Counted from the first letter of the stretch, positions 7,366-16,097 are shown. The stretch is DNA of 64,000 bases from a virus (IMGVR_UViG_3300023172_003539:19621-83620), one strand, 5' to 3'. Numbers and translations are program-made. The notes: generated by a model from the letters alone, not told the origin.

Positions 7366-7391
7366 ATCTATTTAAAAATCTAATGTATAAT
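7363..7391 (+). promoter_or_regulatory. Sigma70-like promoter for dsbA-polymerase genes
   Basis: TTGATC (7363-7368), 17 bases, then TATAAT (7386-7391). A leader of 24 bases with AAAGGAG precedes the ATG at 7416, so this is a leadered promoter. Confidence 0.7.
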
Positions 7392-7415
7392 AAACGATTA
7401 ACAAAGGAGACATAT

Positions 7416-7673
7416 ATGTCAGGTAAAAATTTTAATGACGCAGAAAAACAAAAAATAATACAAATCATAAGAGAAGGTTCTCAGGTGCTGGGAGAGATTG
7501 ATGATCTCAAAGGCGGATTGAGAGACACAGTCAAGGCCATAGCAGAAGAATTAGAAATCAAACCAGGATTAATCAATAAGGCAATTACCATTGCACACAA
7601 AGATTCTTACAAAACTGTGACAGATGATATGGACATGGTTGATTCTATATTAGCGGCCGCTGGAAAAATCTAG
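7416..7673 (+). CDS. dsbA: DsbA-like dsDNA-binding protein of T4-type phages
   Basis: The 85-residue, highly charged helical protein has the length and character of the T4 double-strand binding protein DsbA, which binds DNA near late promoters and assists late transcription. The start is set at the ATG 6 bases after AAAGGAG. An in-frame ATG 33 bases upstream lies within the promoter -10 region and is rejected. The segment KAIAEELEIKPGLINKAITI resembles the family's helix-turn-helix-like stretch, followed by HKDSY like HKDNR in T4. The gene directly precedes a membrane protein and the DNA polymerase. Assignment rests on size, the helix pattern and context. Confidence 0.7.
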   Translation: MSGKNFNDAEKQKIIQIIREGSQVLGEIDDLKGGLRDTVKAIAEELEIKPGLINKAITIAHKDSYKTVTDDMDMVDSILAAAGKI

Positions 7674-7957
7674 TGTATGGTGATATCAAAAAATTCTGGA
7701 TAAAAAGTTATCAATCAGATAATGTAGCCTTTTACTTTGAATTAATAAGTTTTATTTTCACTGTTGGAGCAAGTTTAACTTTGGCAATAACAGCCGATAA
7801 TCCTGATCTGACCGTCATATATCCTGCATTTTTTGTTGGTGCCACAACTCAATGTTATGCCGCTTACAGAAGAGGAGCCGCATTCGTAATGGTGCTCACA
7901 GGATATTTTTCGATCATAAACATATATGGGTTTGGTGTTGCAAGTTATTGGTGGTAA
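7673..7957 (+). CDS. Small integral membrane protein, 94 aa
   Basis: The gene starts at a GTG overlapping the dsbA stop (TAGTG), a coupled start. The product has about three transmembrane helices: roughly residues 22-40 (FELISFIFTVGASLTLAI), 47-62 and 70-90. A YRRG loop lies between the second and third. I do not recognise a characterised family. Similar membrane proteins sit beside replication genes in other marine T4-like phages. The function could involve the host envelope or a small transporter, but nothing in the sequence decides this. Four bases separate it from the polymerase start. Confidence 0.6.
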   Translation: MYGDIKKFWIKSYQSDNVAFYFELISFIFTVGASLTLAITADNPDLTVIYPAFFVGATTQCYAAYRRGAAFVMVLTGYFSIINIYGFGVASYWW

Positions 7958-7960
7958 AAA

Positions 7961-10621
7961 ATGAGTTATATTGATGCATATTACAAGAGAGATCAAGACA
8001 AAGTTTTTGTTGTCGAAAGAAACAAAAATGGAGAAAGAAAATTTGTAGAATATGATGCCAGATACGTATTTTATTATCCCGATAACAAAGGAAAACACAG
8101 AAGCATATTTGGTGAACCTTTACAAAAAGTTCAATCCAACACATATAGCAATTTCATAAAAGAACAACGTATAAGATCAAATAAAAAACTTTATGAGCAG
8201 GATATTAATCCTGTGTTCCGTTGTCTCGAAGAGAATTATCTAGGCAAAGATGCTCCCAATCTAAATGTAGTATTTTTTGATATTGAGGTAGACTTTGATC
8301 CTGAACGAGGATATTCTACCACGGATGATCCATTTATGCCTATAACAGCAATTACTTGTTATTTGAATTGGACCGATCAATTAGTCACTTTTGCTGTACC
8401 ACCTAAAAAATTGGGTTTTGAAAATGCCAAATTACAAGTAGAACGTTTCAGCAACGTGATGTTGTTTGAAAAAGAAAAAGATATGCTTGATGCTTTTTTA
8501 ACATTGATCGAAGAAGCAGATATATTATCAGGATGGAACTCGGAGGGATACGATATACCCTATACCGTAGGCAGAATACAAAAAGTGTTAAGTTCCGATG
8601 ACACAAGGCGTTTATGTTTTTGGGGTGAGAAACCCAGAAAAAGAACCTTTGAAAAATATGGCAGAGAACAGATCAGTTACGACTTAATTGGAAGAGTACA
8701 TTTAGATTTACTTGAACTATATAGAAAATACACTTATGAGGAAAGACATTCGTATAGATTAGATGCCATAGGCGAGCATGAACTAGGAGAAAGAAAAACT
8801 GTGTACGAAGGATCACTAGATGCTCTGTATAATAACGATTTTGGATTGTTCATAGAATATAATAGACAAGACACGGCACTGCTGGCCAAACTTGAGAAGA
8901 AATTGAAGTTCATAGAACTGGCGAATGAGATCGCACACCAAAACACTGTTTTACTTCAAACAACAATGGGTGCAGTGGCGGTCACAGAACAGGCTATTGT
9001 GAATGAAGCACATCGAAGAGGAATGATTGTTCCGGGTAGAGTCAAAAGACAAGAAGGAGAGTCGACCCAGGCCGCAGGAGCATATGTGGCAACACCTAAA
9101 AAAGGATTGCATGATTGGATAGGAAGTTGTGATATAAACAGTCTATATCCTAGCGTGATTCGTGCATTGAACATGGGACCTGAATCTATTGTGGGACAAA
9201 TACGTCCAATTATAACATCAGCAGAAATTAACAGAGCAATACATCAGAAGAAATCATTCGCATCGGCATGGGATAATCAATTTGGTTCATGGGAGTATCA
9301 AGCAGTGATGAAACAAGATCGTGGTGTAGAAATTACAGTGGACTGGGAAGACGACACATCAGTCAAAATGTCCGCGGCACAATTATACGAAATAATTTTT
9401 AATAGTAATAATCAATGGATGCTGTCTGCCAATGGTACGATTTTTACATACGAGTTTGAAGCCATCATTCCAGGACTATTGAAACGTTGGTATGCTGAAA
9501 GAAAAGAGATGCAACGCAAAATGCACGATGCCGGAGACAACGATATTGAACGAGAATTTTGGGACAAAAGACAACTGGTTAAAAAAATTAACTTGAACAG
9601 TTTGTATGGTGCAATCTTAAATCCAGGTTGCAGGTTCTTTGACATACGTATCGGACAATCTGTGACACTGACAGGCAGATGTATCACAAAACACATGGCG
9701 GCAAAAACTAATGAAATTATAACGGGCGAGTATGATCACAAAGGAGATTCTATCATATATGGTGATACAGATTCTGTGTATTTTTCTGCTTATAAGCCAT
9801 TACAGAAAGAAATAACAGCAGGACAAATCCCATGGGAAAAAGAAAACGTTATTGCTTTATATGATAAAATATCATCTGAGGTGAATTCATCTTTTGCTGG
9901 ATTCATGACCAAAGCATTTCATTGTCCAAAAAGCAGAGGAGAAGTCATAGCGGCAGGACGAGAACTTGTTGCGAGCAAAGGACTTTTTATCACAAAGAAA
10001 AGATATGCAGTTCTATATTTTGATAAAGAAGGACAAAGAACAGATACCGAAGGTAGCATGGGTAAAATGAAGGCAATGGGTCTTGATCTAAAAAGATCAG
10101 ACACACCTGTATTTGTACAAGATTTTTTGAGTGAATTGTTGATGATGGTATTAACAAATAAAACCGAAGAAGATGTTCTCAAAAGAATATCAGAATTTAG
10201 GGCTGAATTCAAATCAAGACCCGGTTGGGAGAAGGGTTCTCCAAAAAGAGCCAATAAGATAACAGAATATCTCGGAAAAGAAAACAAACAAGGTCGTGCC
10301 AATATGCCAGGTCATGTTCGTGCCAGCATCAACTGGAATAAATGTAGAGAACTATACGGAGACAAATATTCTATGCCTATCACAGATGGTGCAAAAGTAA
10401 TTGTATGTAAATTAAAAAACAATCCATTAGATTATACTTCCATAGCATATCCAGTGGACGAGTTACGTATTCCAAAATGGTTCCAAGAATTACCATTTGA
10501 TTCTGAAGCGATGGAATCTACCATCGTTGATCAAAAAATAGATAATCTAATAGGAGTATTAAATTGGGACGTACAATCGACAGAAACAACCAATACGTTT
10601 AACAAACTTTTTGAATTTTAG
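7961..10621 (+). CDS. 43: DNA polymerase, family B (gp43-like)
   Basis: At 886 residues it is close to T4 gp43 (898). The N-terminal proofreading exonuclease is intact: exo I FFDIEVD (Asp107, Glu109) and exo II GWNSEGYDIP (191-200). Polymerase motif A is DINSLYPSVIR (391-401). Motif B is KKINLNSLYGA. Motif C is YGDTDS with catalytic Asp602 and Asp604. A basic thumb and a C-terminal hydrophobic-acidic tail FNKLFEF, typical of a sliding-clamp-binding peptide, complete it. It replicates the phage genome with the gp45 clamp encoded 0.9 kb downstream. No intein or split is present. Confidence 0.97.
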   Translation: MSYIDAYYKRDQDKVFVVERNKNGERKFVEYDARYVFYYPDNKGKHRSIFGEPLQKVQSNTYSNFIKEQRIRSNKKLYEQDINPVFRCLEENYLGKDAPNLNVVFFDIEVDFDPERGYSTTDDPFMPITAITCYLNWTDQLVTFAVPPKKLGFENAKLQVERFSNVMLFEKEKDMLDAFLTLIEEADILSGWNSEGYDIPYTVGRIQKVLSSDDTRRLCFWGEKPRKRTFEKYGREQISYDLIGRVHLDLLELYRKYTYEERHSYRLDAIGEHELGERKTVYEGSLDALYNNDFGLFIEYNRQDTALLAKLEKKLKFIELANEIAHQNTVLLQTTMGAVAVTEQAIVNEAHRRGMIVPGRVKRQEGESTQAAGAYVATPKKGLHDWIGSCDINSLYPSVIRALNMGPESIVGQIRPIITSAEINRAIHQKKSFASAWDNQFGSWEYQAVMKQDRGVEITVDWEDDTSVKMSAAQLYEIIFNSNNQWMLSANGTIFTYEFEAIIPGLLKRWYAERKEMQRKMHDAGDNDIEREFWDKRQLVKKINLNSLYGAILNPGCRFFDIRIGQSVTLTGRCITKHMAAKTNEIITGEYDHKGDSIIYGDTDSVYFSAYKPLQKEITAGQIPWEKENVIALYDKISSEVNSSFAGFMTKAFHCPKSRGEVIAAGRELVASKGLFITKKRYAVLYFDKEGQRTDTEGSMGKMKAMGLDLKRSDTPVFVQDFLSELLMMVLTNKTEEDVLKRISEFRAEFKSRPGWEKGSPKRANKITEYLGKENKQGRANMPGHVRASINWNKCRELYGDKYSMPITDGAKVIVCKLKNNPLDYTSIAYPVDELRIPKWFQELPFDSEAMESTIVDQKIDNLIGVLNWDVQSTETTNTFNKLFEF

Positions 10622-10627
10622 TAAATA
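10599..10627 (+). promoter_or_regulatory. Possible promoter, leaderless geometry
   Basis: TTAACA (10599-10604), 17 bases, then TAAATA (10622-10627), which ends 6 bases before the ATG at 10634. The -10 box is weak for sigma70. AGTAAATA could instead be a degenerate late promoter. Confidence 0.35.
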
Positions 10628-10633
10628 ACATAT

Positions 10634-11449
10634 ATGTTAAGCATCGAAGAAATTAAATTACTCATAGAAAAACTTAAAAAAATAAAAGGTACAGATTTCC
10701 AAAAAATACTTGATGATAATTTATCAATATTGGAAAACCTGGCTGAATCTGTCGACATCAATAATCAACAGGAAATAAATCGACTAGACAAAACCAAAGA
10801 ATGGTATGCTAAAGATTTAGATTTCACATATGAAAGAAAAGATCAGTTTGATGAAATGTTAACTAAAAAAGTCGAAGATAAGATCAAGATGTTTGCAAAA
10901 ACTGGTGCTCAATCTATTCTTTATAATAGTTTAGAAATAGGCCCGGGATATGGAAGATTCAGTAGATTTTTCTTACCATGGAGATTAAATTATTATCTAG
11001 ATCTGTTACCGCATTGTCAAGAAAAAATAAAAGCACTTTTTAAACCACAACAACACAAACTGATAAAATTTTATACAACCAACAGAACCAGTTGTCCAGA
11101 AATTGACGACAACGCAGTAAATTTTGTCTTCAGTTGGAACACATTTACTTTTTTTACTCAAGAACATATAAAAGAATATCTAACAGACATCAATAGAGTA
11201 TTGTTACCAGGCGGATATGGATTTATACACTATGCAGATTGTCATTACGATTTCGATCTTCATGAAGCAAAACGTGGATACTGGAATTATAATACCAAAA
11301 CATCAATGAAAGAGATCACAGAAAGTTGTGGATATGAAGTAATTGAAATGGATCAATTTCGTCCTGGTGCCAACTATATAATTTTCAAAAAACCTGGTAA
11401 TAAAAATCCAGTATTATATAGTGCTTTAGAATTACCTGTAGAAAAATAA
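10634..11449 (+). CDS. Class I SAM-dependent methyltransferase
   Basis: The 271-residue protein has a helical N-terminal extension of about 90 residues and then a Rossmann methyltransferase core. Motif I is LEIGPGYGRFSRF, with the acidic end of strand 2 in LDLLPHC. Motif IV region is VNFVFSWNTFTFF, followed by LTDINRVLLPGGYGFIHY, the usual post-strand-4 signature of small-molecule or lipid-type methyltransferases. No DNA-methylase motif (DPPY) is seen, so a small molecule, lipid or glycan substrate is more likely. It lies between polymerase and clamp, where it is not part of the T4 core. Start at the first ATG, 6 bases after a possible promoter box. Confidence 0.8.
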   Translation: MLSIEEIKLLIEKLKKIKGTDFQKILDDNLSILENLAESVDINNQQEINRLDKTKEWYAKDLDFTYERKDQFDEMLTKKVEDKIKMFAKTGAQSILYNSLEIGPGYGRFSRFFLPWRLNYYLDLLPHCQEKIKALFKPQQHKLIKFYTTNRTSCPEIDDNAVNFVFSWNTFTFFTQEHIKEYLTDINRVLLPGGYGFIHYADCHYDFDLHEAKRGYWNYNTKTSMKEITESCGYEVIEMDQFRPGANYIIFKKPGNKNPVLYSALELPVEK

Positions 11450-11458
11450 ATTAAACAT

Positions 11459-11487
11459 TTGACTTTAATCTAAATAATCTATATAAT
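11459..11487 (+). promoter_or_regulatory. Sigma70-like promoter for the sliding clamp
   Basis: TTGACT (11459-11464), a 17-base spacer, and TATAAT (11482-11487), ending 9 bases before the clamp ATG. No Shine-Dalgarno site is present, so the mRNA is probably leaderless or nearly so. Confidence 0.75.
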
Positions 11488-11496
11488 AGTTTTATT

Positions 11497-12234
11497 ATGA
11501 TAGATATCTTAAAAGACATAGTCAAACACACACACGGTTTAGGCTTTCTAGACCTTGTTAAAATTACAGGCAACGAATCTGAAACAACAATAGATTCTAT
11601 GGCTGAAGACAGATCAGTGATCTTGCAAGGATCTTTTCACAAACCACAAGCAGAAATGACGGGTACTTTTGGTATGCCTCAGTTGAACAAACTGGACATA
11701 CACTTGAAGTGTCCTGAGTATAAAGACAAAGCAAACATCACTGTAATCACAGGTACTAGAAATGGTGCAGAAACTCCTACAGGTATTCATTTTGAAAATG
11801 AAAAAGGAGATTTTAAAAACGATTACAGATTTATGAATGCTGAAATTATCAACGAAAAACTTAAAACTGTAAAATTTAAAGGTGTTAAGTGGAATGTTGA
11901 AATTGAGCCTACTGTGGCCAGTGTACAAAGATTTAACTTCCAGGCAACTGCAAATACAGAACACAATACATTTGTTGTGAGAACCGAAGATGGAAAACTT
12001 ATTTTCACTTTTGGTGATCAAGCATCACACGGTGGAGAATTTGTATTCGCTGATAATGTATCAGGTAGTCTTAACAAAGGGTGGAGTTGGCCGGTAGCAC
12101 AGGTATTACAGATATTGAAATTATCAGATTCGGCAAAAGTTACTTTACACTTCTCTAATGAGGGTGCGATGCAGGTCACTGTTGACTCTGGACTTGGAAA
12201 ATATCAATATATCATACCAGCACAGGCACAATAA
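11497..12234 (+). CDS. 45: Sliding clamp (gp45-like)
   Basis: The 245-residue, mostly beta-strand protein fits the T4 clamp family (228 residues in T4), a ring-forming processivity factor for polymerase and an essential activator of late transcription. Supporting features are the acidic surface strands, the FNFQATANTEHNTF segment in the middle and a C-terminal region (GKYQYIIPAQ) like the final clamp strand. It sits downstream of gp43 with its own strong promoter. Its stop overlaps the DpdA-like gene start (TAATG), so the two are co-transcribed. The call rests on length, pattern and context rather than on one catalytic motif. Confidence 0.8.
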   Translation: MIDILKDIVKHTHGLGFLDLVKITGNESETTIDSMAEDRSVILQGSFHKPQAEMTGTFGMPQLNKLDIHLKCPEYKDKANITVITGTRNGAETPTGIHFENEKGDFKNDYRFMNAEIINEKLKTVKFKGVKWNVEIEPTVASVQRFNFQATANTEHNTFVVRTEDGKLIFTFGDQASHGGEFVFADNVSGSLNKGWSWPVAQVLQILKLSDSAKVTLHFSNEGAMQVTVDSGLGKYQYIIPAQAQ

Positions 12235-13682
12235 TGACTGAACAAAATAACAGGCAGGAACATTTAGGAGAATTGAGTCGAGACTTCGCAGTGTTCTTGC
12301 CTGCTATATCAAATTTTTATAATACCTTTATTAGCAAACAAAGAGTCACAGAAGGTACACATATTCCCAAAGAAAGAATACCTGTTGGATTTGAAAATGG
12401 TGTGGAAGGACTAAACTTTATAAATCCAGAAAAAGGTATGTTCACTTATCCTACAGCATTATACTCGGCGGGTCATGCTTGTCTAGACATGGACAAAGTG
12501 GGAGATCGAGATCATATGTTTGTAAACAGGGATCGTAAATTCAGCACCATAGTGGGAGATTCGGGTGGATATCAAATTGGTCGAGGCGTAATACAATTTG
12601 ATTGGAAAGATTTTGAAGGTAACAAGGCCAACAAAGTTAGAAGTGATATATTAAATTGGTTAGAACTCACATCAGACTGGGCAATGACTTTGGATGTTCC
12701 AACTTGGGCGGCAGATGATTTAAATTCACCTAAAACAGGATTAAAAAGTTTTCGAGATACACTAGACGGAACAATCTATAATAACAATTTTTTTCAAAAG
12801 AACAGATTGGGTCAAACTAAATTTTTAAATGTACTACAAGGCGACGACTGGGAAACAGCACAAACTTGGTACGATGCCGTAAAAGATTTTGAATTCGAAG
12901 GATGGGCAATGGGCGGTATCAATATGTGTGATATGGAAGTCATGTTGAAGCGTTTGATCATAATGAGAGATGAGAAAAAACTGGACGGTAAAGACTGGAT
13001 GCACGTACTGGGTACATCGCAACTGGATTGGGCTTGTTATCTAACACAAATACAAAGACAAGTTAGAAAATATATTAATCCTAATTTTACAATAAGTTTT
13101 GATTCAGCATCCGCTTTCTTATCAACAGCGAATGGATTAGTTTACACTCATAATGTGTTCACACCATCTAGATGGTCATTTATAATGGACAAGGCACCGG
13201 ATGATAAAAGATTAAAGAATTCAAAAATACCTTTTCCTTTCCAAAGTGCTATTGGTAATAGACTTACCATGGGAGATGTCTGTTGGTACGGAGAGGGAGA
13301 TCTAAATAAAAACAACAAAGAAGGTAAAACTTCGTGGGACTCTTTTTCATATGTATTAATGATGGCTCACAATGTGTATAATCAAATTAGAGCAGTACAG
13401 GTTGCCAACGACATGAACGATATAGAAAGTGTCGTGCATAGACCAGAAGTAAAACACTGGCGTAAAACCAAAGCATCAGATACCACAGACGAGCATAGTG
13501 TTTATGTTCCTAGAAATATATTATATTTCAATACATTTGTTGAAGAAGTATTCACCAGCGAAAAACCAATGGAATTAATAGAAAATGCGAGAAGTTATCT
13601 TGCAGATATAAGAGGAACAAGATGGGCAAGAGCCACAGGTGGTGGTAAAGGTAAAAACAATTTTAGTTCATTATTTGAATAG
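12234..13682 (+). CDS. dpdA: DpdA-like DNA guanine transglycosylase (7-deazaguanine DNA modification)
   Basis: The 482-residue protein carries the tRNA-guanine transglycosylase signature in order. It has VGDSGGYQ with general Asp109, NVLQGD (199-204), EGWAMGG (222-228), VLGTS, and ISFDSAS with the presumed nucleophile Asp290. The zinc-binding CxCxxC motif of tRNA enzymes is absent, as in phage DpdA proteins, which exchange guanine in DNA for preQ0 or a derivative. FolE, a QueD-like protein, QueE and a YhhQ transporter in the same window supply the matching pathway. Modified phage DNA resists host nucleases in characterised systems. Coupled to the clamp gene by a one-base overlap and followed by an AGGAGG site. 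Confidence 0.88.
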   Translation: MTEQNNRQEHLGELSRDFAVFLPAISNFYNTFISKQRVTEGTHIPKERIPVGFENGVEGLNFINPEKGMFTYPTALYSAGHACLDMDKVGDRDHMFVNRDRKFSTIVGDSGGYQIGRGVIQFDWKDFEGNKANKVRSDILNWLELTSDWAMTLDVPTWAADDLNSPKTGLKSFRDTLDGTIYNNNFFQKNRLGQTKFLNVLQGDDWETAQTWYDAVKDFEFEGWAMGGINMCDMEVMLKRLIIMRDEKKLDGKDWMHVLGTSQLDWACYLTQIQRQVRKYINPNFTISFDSASAFLSTANGLVYTHNVFTPSRWSFIMDKAPDDKRLKNSKIPFPFQSAIGNRLTMGDVCWYGEGDLNKNNKEGKTSWDSFSYVLMMAHNVYNQIRAVQVANDMNDIESVVHRPEVKHWRKTKASDTTDEHSVYVPRNILYFNTFVEEVFTSEKPMELIENARSYLADIRGTRWARATGGGKGKNNFSSLFE

Positions 13683-13690
13683 GAGGAAAC

Positions 13691-13885
13691 ATGGCAAAAA
13701 AAAGTAAAAAAATAAAAAAACTTCAAGATCATCATTCTTATCTAGATCGAAAGGTAAAAGAACTTACCGAAGAAAGAAAAAAAGATCGTAGTGATGAAAG
13801 CAAAACATTATTAATAAGATTAAAAAAAACCAAACTTGCTTTAAAAGATGCCATCACGAGAGCCTCAAAAGCATTGACAAATTAG
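13691..13885 (+). CDS. DUF465 (YdcH-like) small coiled-coil protein
   Basis: The 64-residue product is a Lys/Glu-rich helical hairpin with the DUF465 pattern. HSYLDRKVKELTEER comes first, then a turn, then LLIRLKKTKLALKDAITR. Bacterial YdcH proteins of this family are of unknown function and common in proteobacteria. The start is secured by AGGAGG, 4 bases before the ATG. It lies at the end of the clamp-DpdA transcript and just before the next promoter. Possible host origin. Confidence 0.75.
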   Translation: MAKKSKKIKKLQDHHSYLDRKVKELTEERKKDRSDESKTLLIRLKKTKLALKDAITRASKALTN

Positions 13886-13902
13886 TCATACAGTAATATA
13901 AT
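13874..13902 (+). promoter_or_regulatory. Sigma70-like promoter, leaderless geometry
   Basis: TTGACA (13874-13879, perfect), 17-base spacer, TATAAT (13897-13902, perfect), then exactly 6 bases to the ATG at 13909. No Shine-Dalgarno site. It overlaps the end of the DUF465 gene. Confidence 0.85.
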
Positions 13903-13908
13903 ATAAAG

Positions 13909-14460
13909 ATGCAAAGAGATTATAAAAATGGACAAAGTGAGAGTGTAGGTATTTTTTCAGGTATCGAAATAGAACACACACAGGCCTATGGTTTACAAAC
14001 ATTATTTTTAGCACGTAATGATCTTTCATACGACGAGATCAAGACATACGCAGAAAAAGTAAATGCCAAAGCAATTTACTATGGAGCAAATAGAACATAT
14101 ATGCACAATCATGGAATGCAACTAGCACAGATGAAACGATTAATCGATGACGGTTATTTTGTGACAGTTGATTATCCTCATGATATCCACAAAGAAGTAA
14201 AAGAAAAATTTAAGATATTGTGGAACAACGAAAAGTTTATTCCTTTTTGTTCAATAATATTTCCAAATTCCGAAGATGATGATCAACTTTGCATCAAAGT
14301 CGATGACGTTGACTTTAATAAGACCAATCCTGGAGTCTGGAGCATGAGCATGAATCATTTTAAACAGACCGCAGGATTTACGTCATGGAACGAATACAAA
14401 CAAGATGAACCAATAGAGGAGAACAAATGGATACTGAGCACCAACATGATCAAGCACTAA
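13909..14460 (+). CDS. Unknown phage protein, 183 aa, beside 7-deazaguanine genes
   Basis: I do not recognise a characterised family, but similar proteins occur in marine T4-like phages. Features are an N-terminal SGIEIEHTQAYGLQTLFLA segment, KAIYYGANRTY in the middle, VTVDYPHD, and KTNPGVWSM near the end. The mix of conserved Glu/His and Asp/Asn positions suggests an enzyme. It is the first gene after a strong promoter, between DpdA and a QueD-like protein, with which it overlaps by 34 bases. A role in the deazaguanine pathway is suggested only by this position. Confidence 0.7.
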   Translation: MQRDYKNGQSESVGIFSGIEIEHTQAYGLQTLFLARNDLSYDEIKTYAEKVNAKAIYYGANRTYMHNHGMQLAQMKRLIDDGYFVTVDYPHDIHKEVKEKFKILWNNEKFIPFCSIIFPNSEDDDQLCIKVDDVDFNKTNPGVWSMSMNHFKQTAGFTSWNEYKQDEPIEENKWILSTNMIKH

Positions 14461-14849
14461 AAGAACAGGCCAACAAGGCTAGTAAAATGATATGGGTAAC
14501 CTTTCAAAAAGAAGGTATGCACAAATACCCAGCGGCACTTACTGATCCCAAATTAGCAACAGGTGACGAATATGATGTCAGTTTTCTAGGACATCCACAT
14601 AGACACATATTTCATTTCAAAGTAGCCATAGAGGTGTTCCATGATGACAGGGATATAGAATTCATACAGTTCAAGAGATGGTTGTTGAATCTGTACAAGG
14701 AAGGCACATTACAGAACGACTTTAAGAGTTGTGAGATGATGAGCGATGATTTATATGTAGAAATAGCAAAGAAATATCCAGGAAGACGTATCGAAATAGA
14801 CGTGTCAGAAGATGGAGAGAATGGATCACACGCAGTCTATGACAAGTAA
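14427..14849 (+). CDS. QueD-like T-fold protein, tentative
   Basis: The 140-residue protein shows an arrangement like 6-carboxytetrahydropterin synthase (QueD). There is a first strand with a histidine (WVTFQKEGMHKYPAA, His31). Next comes a His cluster where QueD has HGH (HPHRHIFHFKVAIEV), then IEFIQFKRWL where QueD has DF--LK. A C-terminal RRIEIDVSEDGENGSHAVY follows, like its V-V-E--T--a-Y strand. QueD makes the pterin that QueE converts to CDG. Spacing of the zinc histidines is not canonical, so I treat this as a hypothesis. Start at the ATG after GAGGAG, overlapping the upstream gene by 34 bases. Confidence 0.45.
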   Translation: MDTEHQHDQALKEQANKASKMIWVTFQKEGMHKYPAALTDPKLATGDEYDVSFLGHPHRHIFHFKVAIEVFHDDRDIEFIQFKRWLLNLYKEGTLQNDFKSCEMMSDDLYVEIAKKYPGRRIEIDVSEDGENGSHAVYDK

Positions 14850-15780
14850 GCACACAAAAGTTTTGATTATAGGTTCTGGTCCTGCAGGATACACTGCGGC
14901 AATATATGCCTCTAGAGCAATGTTAAAACCAATTTTAGTACAAGGCACTCAACCCGGTGGACAATTGACTATAACCACAGATGTTGAAAACTATCCGGGT
15001 TTCGGAGACGTTATACAAGGACCATGGTTAATGGAACAAATGGAAAAACAAGCACGTGCAGTTGGAACAGATATTATTTTCGATATGATCAATAAGGTAG
15101 ATTTCAGTAAAAAACCTTTCGAAGCAGTGGGAGATAGTGGAACAATTTATACGGCAGATTCTGTGATCATATCAACAGGTGCTCAAGCGAGATGGTTGGG
15201 TTTAGAAAAAGAAAAAAAATTTTCGGGTTTTGGTGTAAGTGCCTGTGCCACGTGTGATGGATTCTTTTTCAAGGATAAAGAAGTTGCTGTTGTTGGTGGA
15301 GGAAATAGTGCAGTTGAAGAAGCATTGTACCTATCACACATAGCCAGCAAGGTGCATCTGATACATCGAAGAGATAGCCTAAGAGCAGAAAAAATAGCAC
15401 AAGATAGATTGTTTGCAAATGAAAAAATTAATGTGGTATGGAACTCTAGAGTTAAGGACATCATAGGAACGGATGATCCTATAAATGTCACGGGAATAAA
15501 ACTCGAGAACACAAAAGATGGCACAGAGTCCACAATGAACATCGACGGTTTATTTGTGGCCATAGGACATGATCCAGCAACAAAACTTTTTAAAGAACAA
15601 ATTAACATGGATGATGAGGGTTATATCATAACCAAACCCGATTCAACTGCTACTAACATACCGGGAATTTATGCGGCGGGCGATGTCAAGGACAAAACAT
15701 ACAGACAGGCAGTCACAGCGGCGGGCATGGGTTGTATGGCGGCCTTGGAAGCAGAAAAATTTGTGGCAGGAAATTCATGA
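14839..15780 (+). CDS. trxB: Thioredoxin reductase
   Basis: The 313-residue protein is a full-length bacterial thioredoxin reductase. It has an N-terminal FAD site IIGSGPAGYTAA (10-21), GGQL at 40-43, and the redox pair CATC at 136-139. An NADPH site VVGGGNSAVEEAL and the C-terminal FAD motif GIYAAGDV follow. It transfers electrons from NADPH to thioredoxin. I chose the ATG at 14839, which overlaps the upstream stop by 11 bases, over an in-frame ATG at 14812. It is followed by a small gene and a peroxiredoxin, so the unit looks like a peroxide-detoxifying or reductive module. No thioredoxin is visible in the window. Sequence style is alphaproteobacterial, suggesting host acquisition. Confidence 0.95.
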   Translation: MTSKHTKVLIIGSGPAGYTAAIYASRAMLKPILVQGTQPGGQLTITTDVENYPGFGDVIQGPWLMEQMEKQARAVGTDIIFDMINKVDFSKKPFEAVGDSGTIYTADSVIISTGAQARWLGLEKEKKFSGFGVSACATCDGFFFKDKEVAVVGGGNSAVEEALYLSHIASKVHLIHRRDSLRAEKIAQDRLFANEKINVVWNSRVKDIIGTDDPINVTGIKLENTKDGTESTMNIDGLFVAIGHDPATKLFKEQINMDDEGYIITKPDSTATNIPGIYAAGDVKDKTYRQAVTAAGMGCMAALEAEKFVAGNS

Positions 15781-16097
15781 AAGAAATCAGCATAAAAGAA
15801 AAGAGAGTAACAACAAGACAAGAAAATCTACCCATAGAGGGTGGTGGCTTGAATGCTTCATACACGACAGTGGACGCAGTGGCCAATATATGTACCACCG
15901 CTGGAAACCTAGGCATGAAGTATGGCAAAGACTTCATCTGGTCACATACCGATTACGATGACGACATGGACGAGTGTATCACTCTGTTGGTAAAGGAAGA
16001 CAAATACGAGTCATTCCTGCACCTGGCCCTACAGAATGAACACAGAATCAAACACACATTTACGGGTCAAATAAAACTTACAAAGGAGAGAAAATAA
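15777..16097 (+). CDS. Unknown protein between trxB and peroxiredoxin, 106 aa
   Basis: The gene begins at an ATGA overlap with the trxB stop. The product has no recognised family. Its two parts are a basic N-terminus (KEISIKEKRVTTRQ) and a compact alpha-beta region with an acidic run HTDYDDDMDECITLL and one or two cysteines (residues about 44 and 66). An in-frame ATG 45 bases upstream lies within trxB and is less likely. Coupling to trxB suggests joint expression, but the link to redox chemistry is not shown by sequence. Confidence 0.6.
   Translation: MKEISIKEKRVTTRQENLPIEGGGLNASYTTVDAVANICTTAGNLGMKYGKDFIWSHTDYDDDMDECITLLVKEDKYESFLHLALQNEHRIKHTFTGQIKLTKERK

Noticed and set aside
13909-14460. 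Reading this gene as QueC
   Set aside because: QueC needs an SGGxDS ATP-binding motif and zinc cysteines, and none is present here or in any other frame I examined.
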